Assembly (NCBI RefSeq): GCF_041146395.1
Contig: NC_091008.1
Span: 5,717,501-5,781,500 of the forward strand
Source: Eulemur rufifrons
Lineage: Eukaryota > Chordata > Mammalia > Primates > Lemuridae
DNA length: 64,000 nucleotides
Reading direction: 5' to 3'
Shown here: piece by piece, positions 1 through 11,654 of the stretch
Numbering within the stretch: the first letter of the stretch is position 1
Layout: the number at the start of each line of letters is the position of its first letter
The notes under the pieces: model-generated
Databases searched by the model: none
Told to the model about the DNA's origin: nothing
What the model saw: only the letters and a program-made list of their open reading frames with translations
Translations under genes and position numbers: made by a program

Positions 1-322
1 TGCATGTGCTCACTGTGTCTCGGGCGCCGTTTAATTTAACGTAGGCCCTTTGATGCATCCACGCGACGAACAGCGTCGCACGGGACGATGCTCTCCAGGC
101 TCAGTAAGTGGGTCCCAAGAGGGGATTCGAACAAGTGAGGCCTGAGTCAGGGGTCAGCAACTCAGGCCAAAGCCCGGAAGTTACACAGAGTGACAAAAGT
201 GAGGGAGGCCTGAGGACGGCCAGGAAGGCCAGGGGACAGGATCTTTGCCTGCTCCCTAAAGTCGCCTGGGGTGCTTGTTCCTTTTAGGCCATAGATGGAA
301 CAAACATAGGACATCTTTTTTT
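1..322. other. Unique sequence, no gene seen
   Basis: No long open frame and no clear repeat. The first 130 bases are unusually rich in CpG for this window (several cg within 40-90). A short stretch near 120-135 (ggggattcgaac) resembles the MIR core, but the flanks do not extend the match. Confidence 0.5.
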
Positions 323-337
323 AAAATCAGAAATCTG

Positions 338-678
<341 letters not shown>

Positions 679-693
679 AAAATCAGAAATCTG

Positions 694-1184
694 AATTTTA
701 AAATGGGTGAATTTTAAATAATTCTGTAGGGAAGGTATTTTTAAGGAGACCATAAACTCCAGAAACCATAAAAGAAAAGATTGATCTACTAAAGTTGTCT
801 CAAAATTTAAAACTTCTATAGGAAAAAAAAAACACAAATAAAGTCAAAAGACAAATGACAAACTTGAATAACACTCGTGCAATAAATATTGCTTCATACA
901 AAAGGATCGCTTATAAATCAGCGAAGAGAGAGAAAGGAAGACAGAGAAGGAGAGAGGGAGGAAGAAAAAGGTAGAATTAATTAGCAAGGTGAAAAGAAAA
1001 ATAAGCAAAAGACAAAGGAAAAACTCCTCATAATTTTATATATATCACTCATAATTTAAAAATATAAATATCACCCATGATTTTAAAAATTCAGATTAAC
1101 CCAACGATGAAGTATCCCCTTTTAACCTACGCATTCAAAATTAAAAGCAAGCACGCCGGCAAGCATGTGGTGAGAGATAAATTA
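694..1184. other. AT-rich unique sequence with a purine tract
   Basis: No gene recognised. A purine-rich run of gagaaaggaag type occupies about 919-971. The rest is AT-rich with no coherent reading frame. Confidence 0.5.
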
Positions 1185-1320
1185 TTCAACTTCTCTTGAG
1201 GACAATTTGGCAAAACATCAAAATCGAAAATGCCTACATCCTTAGACTTTGCAATTTGATCAGAATTTGAGTCTAGAAAATACACGAAATCAGGATTTTG
1301 ACTAATGAGCAAGCAAGCTA
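1185..1320 (+). mobile_element. Possible L1M 3' fragment
   Basis: The stretch gaggacaatttggcaaaa followed by a diverged ...tagactttgcaattt... resembles the common L1M 3' region that reads 'ggcaatttggcaa ... tttgacccagcaatt'. It is old and short, so the assignment rests on pattern similarity only. Confidence 0.35.
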
Positions 1321-3146
1321 TCTACAAGCAAACACTACTCTTCCTAAATGATTGATGATATGATTTATAATATGAGAGAATGTGGGCTTTCTTGGACTGG
1401 CCTGATGGATGTAGGTCAATTTAGCAGAATATTTATGAGCAGAGGTAATAACAAATTCTCAGCCTACTTTGATCTGTGACTTGCTTGAATTGCTTTTGCC
1501 TTCTCCCTCCCCCGGACTGATCATCTCAGAGAAATCAAGGGTATTGGACACCCAGCGTGTTCCAGTCCAGATCAGCAAACCACATGCCGCACCGTGCCGG
1601 GGACCAGGGAGGAGAGAGAAAGTGGGAGGCAGAGTAGCAGAGAGACCAAGTGTGATGGGAATACACGGGTGTGAACAGCCTCACAGAAGAATGATACCTG
1701 AGATGGGCCTTGAATGACAGGACGAAATCGGAGGACCGCAAAGGATTACAAAGACCATCCCAAGGATAGGGAAGAACAAGGCCACGACTCAGAAATGGGC
1801 AGGAATATTGGAGACTTGGAGACAAATTTAGAAGATACTGGAAGAGGAGCAATAAGATTCTTGGCACTTATCTACAGCCACCAGCGGACAAAGGACAGAT
1901 GCCCGGGGTCTCAGGATGTGTCCTGTATGTGTCTCCAACGTCACACATTCGTGAATCTCCCTCAAAAGTCTTGCCATATTAGCCTAAAGGTATATTAACT
2001 CTAATTTCCCTCTTCTTCAACCTCATCTTAAGAAATAATGTCCATGAAATAACAGGTTTGGTATGCTAGAAATAGTCTTCCAATGCGTGGTAAATACACA
2101 CATAGACAATAAAGTGTTTTTTAAAGTTTATCCTCTACCACCTAATATCACACTGCGACCCAACACAGGGACACACGTCCCACCGTGAGAAACGCATCTC
2201 TTCAGGGACAGTCGCTTCAAACTGAGCCTCATCAAAGCTGTCATTTGTTCCTGTTTATACCACACATGACAACTTAGACCAAACATCGAGTGTGAAACTG
2301 GGAATACCAGATGGCGTTTTTAAACTGTGCTGAGGCATAAATTAACTCACTACGGCAGTGTGAGAAGCGAATGTTTTTGGAAGAATGACTGTGTGCAGCC
2401 CGCGCGCTAGATATGCAAAATAGCTCGCAAATGCACGTGGAATTTGCACAACATCAAACCCTGGAACCAAGCGAGTAAACGCCGTAATGCAAACACCTTC
2501 GAATTCTCAACCCCTGACAACCTGATATTAAATATCCTTTCACAGTCGTCTGGGCTCAGTTTTGACTTCCAGCCTTTGAGGAAGGTTGTTGAATCCCACT
2601 TAAAAGGATGACTGTCCTCTAAGCGGGAAGACCACAATACCACAAGAAACAAGAAAAAAGATGCAACCGTCAATTATCTTCCAGCATTTACTGAAGACGG
2701 GAGGTTTCGTAACATCGTGGCCTCCAGTTGGAGCTGGTGGTTTCCCTGTATCTGTCTGTTTGCTTCAGGTACGTGACATCCTGGTCTCCCGCCAGCATGG
2801 TTCCCTGGGTGACCAAGGAGGATTTTTAACTAGGCTTGTAATTGTGTAAGTGTGGACGTCTCTTTATGGAAAGCGAAATGACTTGTCTTCCACTGGTCAC
2901 AGACGGGAACAAAGGAATTGTCGCCTTACTCTCCTGCTTAAATGGTCTATGGCTTTGAGGATCTGGGGAAGGTCACTGCCCTGTTCACTCCTGAGGGTGA
3001 CAAAAACCCTCTTCCTCATGCGGCCAGTGAGGCTGAAGCAGGGCGGGGCAGAAAGTTCCAGCTGAAGCATGTTCTGGGGCACTCGGAGAGAACAACCAAA
3101 ATGACTCGATATTTGGGAACGAGTTCTCCAACAAAAGAAGGAAAGA
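1321..3146. other. Unique sequence, no gene seen
   Basis: Several unrelated open frames of 60-110 codons on both strands have no recognisable domain, no codon bias and no splice context. The part at about 1,540-1,870 reads like an old repeat-derived purine-rich segment. No RNA gene or young repeat is visible. Confidence 0.5.
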
Positions 3147-3467
3147 GGCCGGGCGCGGTGGCTCACACCTGTCATCCTAGGACTCTGGGAGGCCGAGGTA
3201 GGAGGATTGCTTGAGGTCAGGAGTTCGAGACTAGCCTGAGCAAGAGCGAGATCCCATCTCTGCTAAAAAAATAGACAGAAATTATCTGGACAACTAAAAA
3301 TCTATATAGAAAAAATTAGCCGGGCACGGTGGCGCATGCCTGTGGTCCCAGCTACGAGGGAGGCTGAGGCAGGAGGATCGCTTGAGCCCAGGAGTTTGAG
3401 GTTGCTGTGAGCTAGGCTGACGCCAGGCACTCTAGCCCGGGGACAGAGTGAGACTCTGTCTCAAAAA
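3147..3467 (+). mobile_element. Alu SINE, strepsirrhine type
   Basis: Begins ggccgggcgcggtggctcac and has both arms and the lemur-type linker. The right arm ends agactctgtctc followed by the tail. A few CpG decay changes and a small deletion near the right-arm end suggest moderate age. Confidence 0.95.
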
Positions 3468-3513
3468 AATAATAATAATAATAATAATAATAATTAATTA
3501 AATTAAATAAAAA
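3468..3513 (+). repeat. (AAT)n microsatellite grown from an Alu tail
   Basis: About nine aat units directly follow the Alu tail, then degenerate ttaattaa-type sequence. This is a typical microsatellite seeded in a SINE poly-A tail. Confidence 0.9.
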
Positions 3514-4569
3514 AAGGAGAAGAAGTTTGGTATGAAATTGAGGTGCGATGCTGAGTAGGATCAAATTTGTTACTAAGGGGGGCTGGGGATTTTATCCTTC
3601 AGGGTTACTTTGACTTATTTTTGTTTGTGTTTGTTGTTTGAGCAGGGTGGGTGTGAGCATGGCCCTTCTCATAGGATTGGGTGGGTACGAGGTGGCCTCC
3701 TGAGTTCTTCACAGCCAGCTCATTTGGTGTTAACCATTTGACCGCACCAGCCCCGCATGGAGAAATGTTTCCTGAACGCAACTCGCAAGAACATCTCCTG
3801 TTAAAGTCAAGGCTGTCTCCCTTGCGTGCATCCTCGCGATCTACCAGTCAGATAACATGTGGGACGGCGTCTCCGCCTGTCGCAGGATTGGGGAGCAGGG
3901 CAGCGTCGCTGGATTTAAACTTTACGAACGATGTGAGCAGGCTCAGTGTGTCCCTGCAGCTCCTGTCAGTCAATACAATAAGATCCTTGCCTCTCCTTTT
4001 TCTCGAAGGCATTTAATGAGTTACATATTCATTGTTTCGAGAAGCACGCGAGCAACAGCATGGCTTCTGGGCAGCAGAAAGAACTACTGAGGCTGGGTTC
4101 TGAGGCCGCAAAAACGTGGTGATAAGATGTGTCCTCAAGCAGTAGGTGAAATTTTCTGAATGAAGTGGGGGTCTGGCCGCTGACAGACTGCAGGATGCGT
4201 CTGCGGGGAGCTGCTTGGTGGCAGACACATGTGGCCCGGTGGGTGTTCAAACCCTGCAGATACTCAACGTGTGCAGATTGGGCTATTCACAGCAGCCCGC
4301 AGGGGAGAAACCGCCACGTCTCTGCCGTGCAATCGTTTGCAATTCTGCTGCAAGGCTGGCGTTCATGAGCGACCACATATTCTCGAGAGGGAACCCAGGG
4401 GACTACCCTCGCGCCGCCCAACGTGTTGTCAAAATCGGGACAACTTATTTACTGTACAGACTGGGACAACTTTGGAGAGCAACAAGGGGGTGTTATTAAT
4501 AATTACAAGAGAACAACAGGGATGAACTGAATCTGTCCTGGGCAAATAGACACACGAGGTCACCCTGCC
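3514..4569. other. Unique sequence, no gene seen
   Basis: Overlapping open frames (111 codons at 3,681-4,016; three of 67-98 codons at 4,165-4,525) share the same DNA in different frames and have no recognisable protein features. I read them as chance frames in moderately GC-rich DNA. Confidence 0.5.
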
Positions 4570-4870
4570 TGTCTTAATCCATGTATGTTGCTAGTACAAA
4601 ATACCACAGTCTGGGGAGCTTGTAAACGATGGGAGTTCATTTGGCTCACGGTTCTGGAAGCCGGGGAGTCCAAGATGGGGGGCCGCATCTGGTGGGGGCC
4701 TCTTCTTGCCTCATAGCAGAAGGAGGACATCACACACCAAGAAAGCATGTGAGAAAGAGACGGAAAGGGACAGAACTCCTCCTTTATAAGGATGCCACAC
4801 TCCCGAGATAATAGCATTAATTCATTGTGAGGGCAGAGCCCTCCTGACTTAATCACCTCTTATTTTCTAA
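4570..4870 (-). mobile_element. MLT1-type ERVL-MaLR solo LTR, truncated
   Basis: Read on the minus strand this matches the MLT1 LTR pattern. The + strand shows tgtcttaatcc, then aaaataccacagtctgggg, ttcatttggctcacggttct, and finally gagggcagagccctcctgac followed by ttaatcacctc. The end nearest 4,870 is cut off where the L1 begins. It is an ancient non-coding LTR of an endogenous retrovirus-like element, with no internal genes present. Confidence 0.8.
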
Positions 4871-6113
4871 CTTTTTTATTTTACTTTATTTCAGCACGTT
4901 ACCGGGGTACAAATGTTTAGGTTCCATATATTGCCTTTGCCCCACCCGAGGCAGAGCTTCAAGCGTGTCCATCCCCCGGATGGTACACACTGCACCCATT
5001 AGGTGTGAATATACCCATTCCTTCCTCCCCCTCCAACCTGCCCGACACCTGATGGATGTTGCTACTATATGTGCACATAAGTGTTGATCAGTTAATACCA
5101 ATTTGATGGTGAGCACATGTGGTGCTTGTTTTTCCATTCTTGGGATACTTCACTTAGTAGAATGGGCTCCAGCTCTATCTAGGACAATACAAGAGGTGCT
5201 AGATCACCATTGTTTTTTGTGGCTGGGTAGAACTCCATGGTACACATATACCACATTTTATTAATCCACTCATGGATTGATGGGCACTTAGGTTGTTTCC
5301 ACATCTTTGCAATTGTGAATTGTGCTGCTCTAAACATTTTAGTGCAGATGTCTTTTTTATAGAATGTCTTTTTTTCCTTTGGGTAGATGCCCAGTAATGG
5401 GATTGCTGGATCAAATGGTAGGTCTGCTTGTATCTGTTTAAAGTATCTCCATATTGCTTTCCACAGAGGTTGCACTAGTTTGCAGTCCCACCGGCAATGT
5501 ATGAGTGTTCCTATCTCTCTGCATCCGACACTCATTGTTTTGGACTTTTTGATAAAGGCCATTCTCTCTGGACTTAAGTGATATCTCATTGTGGCTTTGA
5601 TTTGCATTTCCCTGATGATTAGAGATGTTGAGCATTTCTTCATATGTTTATTGGCCATTAGTCTGTCTTCTTTTGAAAAGTTTCTGTTCATGTCCTTTGC
5701 CCATTTTTTGATAGGGTTGTTTGATTTTTTTCTTGCTGATTTTCCTGAGTTCTATATAGATTCCAGTTATCAGCCCTTTACTGGATGTGTAGCATGGGAA
5801 TATATTCTCCCATTCTGTAGGTTGTCTGTTTGCTCTTGTGACAGTTTCCTTGGCTGTGCAGAAGCTTTTTAATTTGATCAGGTCCCATTTATTTATTTTT
5901 GTTGTTGCTGTGATTGCCTTTGGGGTCTTCTTCATAAATTCTTTCCCTGTAAGAGTTTTTCCAAAACTTTCTTCTAGAATTCTTACAGTTTCATGCCTTA
6001 GGTTTAAGTCTGTTATCCACTGTGAGTTGATTTTTGTGAGAGGTGAGAGGCGCGGATCCTGTTTCAGTCTTCTACACGGAGCTATCCGATTTTCCCAGCA
6101 CCATTTATTGAAT
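4871..6113 (-). mobile_element. 5'-truncated L1 LINE with strepsirrhine-type 3' end
   Basis: Antisense L1 of about 1.24 kb: the 3' tail and UTR (about 4,871-5,091), then the 3' third of ORF2 up to 6,113, where homology stops inside ORF2 (5' truncation). The 3' UTR (cgttaccggggtacaaatg on the + strand) is unlike human L1PA, consistent with a strepsirrhine lineage. The ORF2 reading is broken (see the pseudogene entry), so the copy cannot move. It abuts an MLT1 LTR fragment. No clear target-site duplication was found. Confidence 0.93.
5092..6113 (-). pseudogene. L1 ORF2 C-terminal remnant (endonuclease/RT protein)
   Basis: This is the C-terminal part of the L1 ORF2 replicase, which in intact elements nicks target DNA and reverse-transcribes L1 RNA. 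The longest open piece is 170 codons (5,179-5,691). It carries the conserved ...[20 protein letters not shown]... Cys/His region, in which one expected cysteine is replaced near the start, and later LLGIYP and FTIAKMW-like blocks. Two disabling changes are visible. A frameshift lies at the 7-T run 5,725-5,731 (A7 on the coding strand), separating the upstream frame (5,648-5,935) from the downstream one. A premature TAG lies at 5,179-5,181 where related L1s have Trp; the natural TAA follows 28 codons later at 5,092-5,094. Not a host gene. Confidence 0.9.
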
Positions 6114-6894
6114 CCCCAGGAGATCTAGAATTCCGGAGCCTAAGTGACATAAACAGGGCAGTGGCTTGTAAATATTTTACTATCAATCATAAGAAAGCCC
6201 CATCTCGGGTAACCTCTCTCCTAATCTTCAATTAAACGACGACTCTTCCATGTTGGAAGAGTCATTACAATGAAGAGGAAGAAATAGGCATGAAGGGGTG
6301 TAATGGGAAGAGACAGTAACTACAAACTGCAACCAAGAAGTGATTGGAAAGCATTTTGTTCCAGATGCAATGGTGAGGAAATGCAGAGAGCACCAGCGTG
6401 TTTAAAAACTAGCCACCATCCACAGGACGTGACTTCCGGTTGAACTTGTTTTGGGTTAGAAGGTGAACAGACTGAGGTTCATGCTATTGTAATTACCTAT
6501 AATTATTATTTTGGAATTTTTGACATAAAAGGAAGCAGGTAATAGTTATGATGCAAGAATGCACTTATGGACAGTTTTGTTAATTCTGCCCACGACAGAA
6601 GCTAGGAGAGTACGGGGAAGAATTCTCTCCCGCCAAAGCTTTGAATGCAAACGTGATTCATGTCACGAGTTGAGTAAGTAAGAGGATCCAAGATTTTCCA
6701 TGCATGTAGGAGATACTGGAAGTCTGGCACTGGTAGAGATTTCAAACGTGAAAAAAACAACTCGACTAACCTAACAAAGATCACCTGAACCTGTGTGTCC
6801 AGCTAGGAAGTGGGTTCAAAAAATGCAAAAATGTTTTTTTCTGACTTTCTTTAAGACACATCTTTGTTCTGGAAAACGGCCTTCCCACTGCTCC
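6114..6894. other. Unique AT-rich sequence, no gene seen
   Basis: No repeat family or coding signal recognised. The only frame above 60 codons (6,602-6,784, minus) has no features. A tandem-looking 'cttccatgttggaagagtc' near 6,245 forms a short palindrome (ttccatgttggaa). Confidence 0.5.
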
Positions 6895-7090
6895 CATGGC
6901 CTGGCAAACTTCTGCTTAATGTTCAAGATGCATCTCGAATATCACCTGTGTGGTGAAGCCGTCTCCCAGGCCCAAGGTGAAAGTTTGTGGTCTCTTAGCA
7001 GGCTGCTTTAGCGCCTTGTACAGAAACACCTTTCCTATAGCTCAGTGTACAGTGTGAGCGTTCGGACGGGGTCTGCCTCTAGCGCTGGTT
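6895..7090 (+). mobile_element. L2 LINE 3' fragment
   Basis: Diverged L2 3' sequence. 'atggcctggcaaacttctgc' through 'gttcaagatgcatctcgaat', 'tcacctgtgtggtgaagccg' and 'cagtgtgagcgttcgg' match the familiar L2 order (tcaagactcagctcaaatgtcacctcc... aagcc...). Ancient and non-coding. Confidence 0.6.
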
Positions 7091-7164
7091 CTAGAAGGAT
7101 TAGACACAGAAACGCTTCTTCATTCAATATCCAGGAACACGACACGCACACCTGGTGCAAGTAA

Positions 7165-7516
7165 AGGCAAAGAAGTAGGTCGTTTGTCCACGTTTTTTAA
7201 CTTTTTGAGTCTTTGGAATAACACTTAGCTTAAAACACACATTGTAGAGCTGTATAAAATTTTGTTCTCTTTAGATTCTTATTCTGGAAGCTTTTCCTAT
7301 CTTAAAATTTTTTTATTTTCTTTTTTTACCTTTTAAACTTTTCTGTGAAAGATGGAGACACAAACACACACATTAGCCTGGGCCGAGACAGGGTTAGGAT
7401 CATCAAGATGTCACCCGGTGATAGGAATTTTTCAGCTCCTTGAGAATCTTATGGGACCACCGTCATATATGTGGCCCATCATTGATCAAAGTGTTGTTAT
7501 GCAGCGCGTGACTGTA
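7165..7516 (+). mobile_element. Tigger-type (TcMar) DNA transposon, terminal fragment
   Basis: The block from about 7,190 (aactttttgagtctttgg, aataacacttagcttaaaa) through gacacaaacacacacattag to cttatgggaccaccgtcata and the terminal gcagcgcgtgactgta matches a known primate Tigger non-autonomous element. The last bases (gcgtgactgta) are its inverted-terminal-repeat end plus the TA target. The other end is missing. A second member of this family lies at 31.8-32.65 kb. Confidence 0.72.
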
Positions 7517-7965
7517 CTTAGAACAAACTCCAAACTCCTTAGGGGCCTCCAGCGTTCAATACGGTCTGTGCCCTGACTACTCTGATTTCATATCCTACTG
7601 TCCGCCATATGCATTGGGCCCACACTCCTTCCTTCTGCTCCAGGAACCTGCCAGGTTTTTGTCCTCTTAGGACTCTGTGTTGTCCTGCCCTTGGCATGGA
7701 ACACGTCTTCTCCTGGCTGGAGCCTCTTGTCATTCCAGCTTCAGCCTAAGCTTGGGCTCTTAGAGCAGTCCTCCCCATGAGTGCTCCCCGGGGGACCTCC
7801 AAGCTCTGTCTCAAGCATCCCGCCATTTTGTTAGCTTTGAAAATTATTGTGTTCGTTGTCTGTCGCCCGCTAGAACACAGCCTCCATGAGAGCAGGGATC
7901 TCGCCTGTCTCGGTGACAGCTGAATCCCCCGCCCCTAGAACAGGCGATGTGCTCACTTGTGCGGA
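7517..7965 (+). mobile_element. L2 LINE 3' fragment
   Basis: Sense-oriented L2 3' region: ccaaactccttaggggcctc, tgctccaggaacctgccagg, ttggcatggaacacgtcttc, and at the end cctccatgagagcagggatc followed by ...ctgaatcccccgcccctagaacagg. The order matches the L2 ORF2 tail and 3' UTR. It starts directly after the Tigger end. Confidence 0.75.
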
Positions 7966-8209
7966 GCGAAGGGAGGAATCCTAAAAACAAAACACACACG
8001 CTGTCAACGACACACTGAAGTTTAGTACAGGCACCAGGAGGCGGCTGTTCTGTACACACGTGACGCCTCCTCTGTCGTCAGCCTCAGACAGGACTACACA
8101 CAAAGAACAATCTCACGACAAATGTGAACAGTTTGCTGTGTGACTTGCTCATGGGCGTTTGTCAGCGTGCTGGTAGGACAGATGTTTGGATAACACTTTT
8201 TCCTTGTAA
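7966..8209. other. Unique sequence, nothing recognised
   Basis: Short interval between L2 and MIR fragments with no open frame of note. Confidence 0.4.
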
Positions 8210-8300
8210 TTCTAGGACACTAGTTGGGTGACACCCGGGCAAGTTAGTGAACGTCTGTGATCCATGATTTCCTCTGATGTTTAAGGTCCTCATTTTAGGC
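8210..8300 (+). mobile_element. MIR SINE core fragment
   Basis: ctagttgggtgacacccggg, then caagttagtgaacgtctgtg and cctctgatg, follows the MIR core order (ctagctgtgtgaccttgggcaagttacttaacctct...). Ancient tRNA-derived SINE. Confidence 0.7.
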
Positions 8301-8559
8301 CCTTTCGTGATCAGCAAGTAACAGTTTGGCCGTCACCTGTCACCAGCAGAAATGCTGTATGTCTCAAGAAAGACCTCTCCGTGACGTTCCTTGTGTGACA
8401 CAGCATAGTCGCTGGTGACAGGTGCCACGATGGGAAGAGAGTCGCCTGCAGGTTCTACGATGTGGATATTAGAGGAGCACAGAGTGCACACCCCGTATCT
8501 TCAGTGACAGTGAGTGAAACGAAGGACGTGCAATAGACCTGCGTTTTGAACGAGGTCGT
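8301..8559. other. Unique sequence, nothing recognised
   Basis: No repeat or coding signal. The stretch contains two near-identical words, gtcacctgtcaccagcag and gctggtgacaggtgccac, which form an imperfect inverted repeat at about 8,332-8,349 and 8,411-8,428. Confidence 0.4.
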
Positions 8560-8795
8560 TAGGAGTCCCAGCTCTGGAATCAAAAGTACCAGGTTTTTGC
8601 CAGTTATTGGTTTTGCGGTATCAGATAACTAACAACCTCTGTAGCCACAATTTCCAAAAATGACAAAAAAAAAAAAAAAATGCAGCGAGTATCTTGCAGG
8701 CTGCTGAAAGGATTAAATTAGGTGATACATGTGAAGGGTTGAGCATAGTTCCTGGGATGCGGTAAGTGTGTCGATAAATCTTAGCTTTCACTTCA
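8560..8795 (+). mobile_element. MIR SINE, nearly full length
   Basis: Order of MIR landmarks: gctctggaatcaaaagtacc, cagttattggttttgcggta, an inserted A17 run, gctgctgaaaggattaaatt, and cataaatcttagct-like end. It is typical of a diverged MIR with an A tract acquired internally. Confidence 0.72.
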
Positions 8796-10401
8796 GCAGT
8801 CTGGACACTTTGAGTTTTCAAAAGCCATTTGCCAGTAAATTGTGATTAAATGCAGCTTGAGTTAGACGTGTTGTTTGGTGACTTTGCTGGGAGGATTTGG
8901 GCAAATTATGTGAAACTACCTAGAGCCTAAGAAGGAATTTTCTTTTTCTCTTTCCTCTGCATGGTTTGGAAAATATTTAAGGTCTTTCTTCAGTAACTTA
9001 CAATAAATTATTTTTCCAGAAACCTAAACCGAAACCTGTTTCTTTCCGCGATAAAGTCTCGGAATGTTACGCGTTTATGAAACATTTTCTTTCTAATAAT
9101 CTCCCCCTTCCCTTCACCCTTTGATCCTTTCTCTCCCTTTCAGTCCCTCCATTTGCCACGTTCCTGTAATTTACATTTTGTTGCAGGATCCTGCCACAAG
9201 AGCTTTATTGTGGCACCCATCATACACTGACTTTTTTTAAATGGTCAGTTTCCATAGAAAAGACTAGAATCCTAGCAGCCTGCATCCTGCCACACTCTGA
9301 TAGATATTCTTTCTCTGAAAAAAAAAAAAAAAAAAACCAAACAAAAAAAAAAAAATCAAACCAAAAAAAAAAAAACGGCTGTTTTGGTATTCTATGCAAA
9401 TGATCTTTGACTGTAAGTTGGAAACACATTCAGCTGCTTCCTCCAGCAAAGATGTCTTTTCAATGTCAGAATTCTTAAAAGTCCCTGGATAAAAATTCAC
9501 TTCCCTCTAGAGCTGTATTTGATGTATTTTTAATATTGCTATTTTTCTTTTCTTGTTGCATAGAGGTGCACTCTAATTTTGTTTGTTTGGAGTTTAGAAT
9601 AAAAAGGAACCAAGGGGAAAATGAATAAGCGTCTATTGAAAGAGTTAAATCATTTCCCCACGGCTTCCCTAAGCGGAACTGATAGTCTTAGCCTGACTTA
9701 GAGAGCTGGGAGAGAAAGGCTGCCAACATCTGTTTTGGTCAGAGTCAGATAAAAGAGACTAATTCATAGCGGGAATAACCCGTGTATTTCATTCTGTATT
9801 CCATTACCCTTTTCACAAAGCATACGCATGATATAGATACATAGATATATTTCCACCTAAACTTTTCCGCAGTGGCATTCAAGAAAGGTGAACGGCTCCA
9901 AAGAGTTTATATTGATTTGTTTACCTAGAACGAAGCCAGGAGGTCCAGCATGTCAACGTCACCAGCACCGCATCGCAGGGGCGGGGGCTCAGCCGTTGAA
10001 CAGAACTGGTCCTGCCTGACCTTTTAAAATTAGAAGGGAAAATAACTTTTCAAATACCCATAGAAACATGGGTTAAGGCTGACATCACATAAACAACTGA
10101 AACACAAGAATGACGTGAAATCCTCATTTGGTGCATTGGTTTCAACCTTGTGTCTGTTAAAACTGATTCAGAAACTGCTATATGTGTAGCCACATGAACT
10201 AGTTTGAGCTCCTCTCCTCTCAGTATTGGCAGAGATGATAAAGGGAGGCGAGAGGAGGAAGCTCTCTGAATAACTGACGAAATGACTAGACCACACAGAG
10301 ATAATCAGCACTTGGTTGTATCAAGAGCTCAACACCAGAAAAAAGTGTTTTGCATTTGACAGGGGTGTGGCAGTAGAGGGAGGGGAGAGAGATTTGGCTT
10401 T
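8796..10401. other. Unique AT-rich sequence with an A-rich tract
   Basis: No gene recognised. An interrupted poly-A tract occupies 9,319-9,374. The remainder shows no coherent frame or known repeat. Confidence 0.5.
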
Positions 10402-10644
10402 GTTGGTTGGTTGGCTGGTTGGTTGGCTGGTTGGTTGGCTGGCTGGCTGGTTGGCTGGCTGGTTGGTTGGCAGGCTGGTTGGTTGGCAGGCTGGTTGGTT
10501 GGCAGGCTGGTTGGCTGGCTGGTTGGCTGGCTGGCCGGTTGGTTGGCCGGTTGGCAGGCTGGTTGGCTGGCTGGCTGGCTGGTTGGTTGGTTGGTTGGTT
10601 AGCTGGTTGGTTGGTTAGCTGGTTGGTTGGTTGGTTGGTTGGTT
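10402..10644 (+). repeat. (TTGG/CTGG)n tetranucleotide-based minisatellite
   Basis: About 240 bp built of ggtt, ggct and fewer ggca/ggcc four-base units. A 16 bp higher-order unit, ggttggttggcaggct, is repeated three times exactly at 10,461-10,508. Because the unit is four bases, all forward frames read a Gly-Trp-Leu-Val/Ala-like pattern, which creates false open frames of up to 130 codons. Confidence 0.97.
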
Positions 10645-11612
10645 ACACTGGAATGAAGACTGGCAGTTCCATTTCTTACTCTAAGGCACACAAGAAAACC
10701 CCAACACCCTGGTCATCAAGAAACTTGTTTAGCTCTGAATTACTTCATATAAGTAGTTCAGGCTTAAAATTTATTTCATTTTTTGAAATCTTTGCATGAT
10801 TGAAACAGTGCCGTGGTAGGAAGAGGGTTTAATGATATCTTTTTGACAATGAGCAGCAAAATCTTGGGTCAAAGCAGCCCAGCGTATGAACTGCAGGCCC
10901 CAGTTTTGACATCTAGAATCTATGATGCCCATGAGAAGAGAAGCTACACCTCAGACACTCTGGAAGTGGATGGTACAGGTGCTCCTGTCCTTCTTGGAGT
11001 TTGAACTCTGTTCTCCTACTTAAAAAATCAATTACAAGCTCTTTGTGACTAACTACTCTTTCTGCTCTTCTATCTCTTTCCTTCTTTCTTTTCTTCTTGG
11101 TCATATTTTTCACTCTCCCTTTCTCTCCTATGGCCTTGGTCCCGGTCTAGGTGGAGAATGTGTCTTATACCTGAATGGTGGAATGTGAGCTCGCTGGGGG
11201 CTGAGTCTGCATGATGAGGACTCAGAGATGGTGCTCGAAGAAGCCCTTTTAATTAAACAGATTAAAACCATGTCCACCCTGAGGTCTGATACTGAGGAAG
11301 TAGCTGCGTTGGAGGGAAAGCAGCTTCTGCCATGGGGTGGGTCAGGCTGAAAACATTTGCTTATCAGCAACTGTCTTGTTAAGTAACAACTGTGCTCTTT
11401 GATACTCAGAACACAGTACAAATGCTGTGTATTTCTGAATTCTTTAAACATCTCAGAGCATTAATGAACCAGAATCTGACAAAATAGAACACTACCATCC
11501 CCTCCAAAAAAATAACATTTGAAACTTTGTTGGCATTCCACTTTTATGAGAAAAGAGAGAAATTTTTATGAGAAAGATATAAATCTTAAGTGCTTCATGC
11601 AGACCACAGATA
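10645..11612. other. Unique sequence, no gene seen
   Basis: Pyrimidine-rich segment at 11,055-11,130 (ctttccttctttcttttct). The remainder is moderately AT-rich with open frames of at most 107 codons lacking any recognisable feature. Confidence 0.45.
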
Positions 11613-11654
11613 TAATCAATAAAAATGTCTATGTAATCAATAAAAATGTCTATA
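11613..11654 (+). repeat. 21 bp direct tandem duplication
   Basis: Two adjacent copies of taatcaataaaaatgtctat plus one base (g, then a) at 11,613-11,633 and 11,634-11,654, identical except for the last position. Probably a recent replication-slippage duplication. Confidence 0.95.

Noticed and set aside
5179..5691. 170-codon minus frame as a host gene
   Set aside because: It is the C-terminal part of a truncated, frameshifted L1 ORF2.
10316..10799. 100- and 130-codon frames in the TTGG array
   Set aside because: Produced by the four-base repeat, which is open in all forward phases; not a protein signal.
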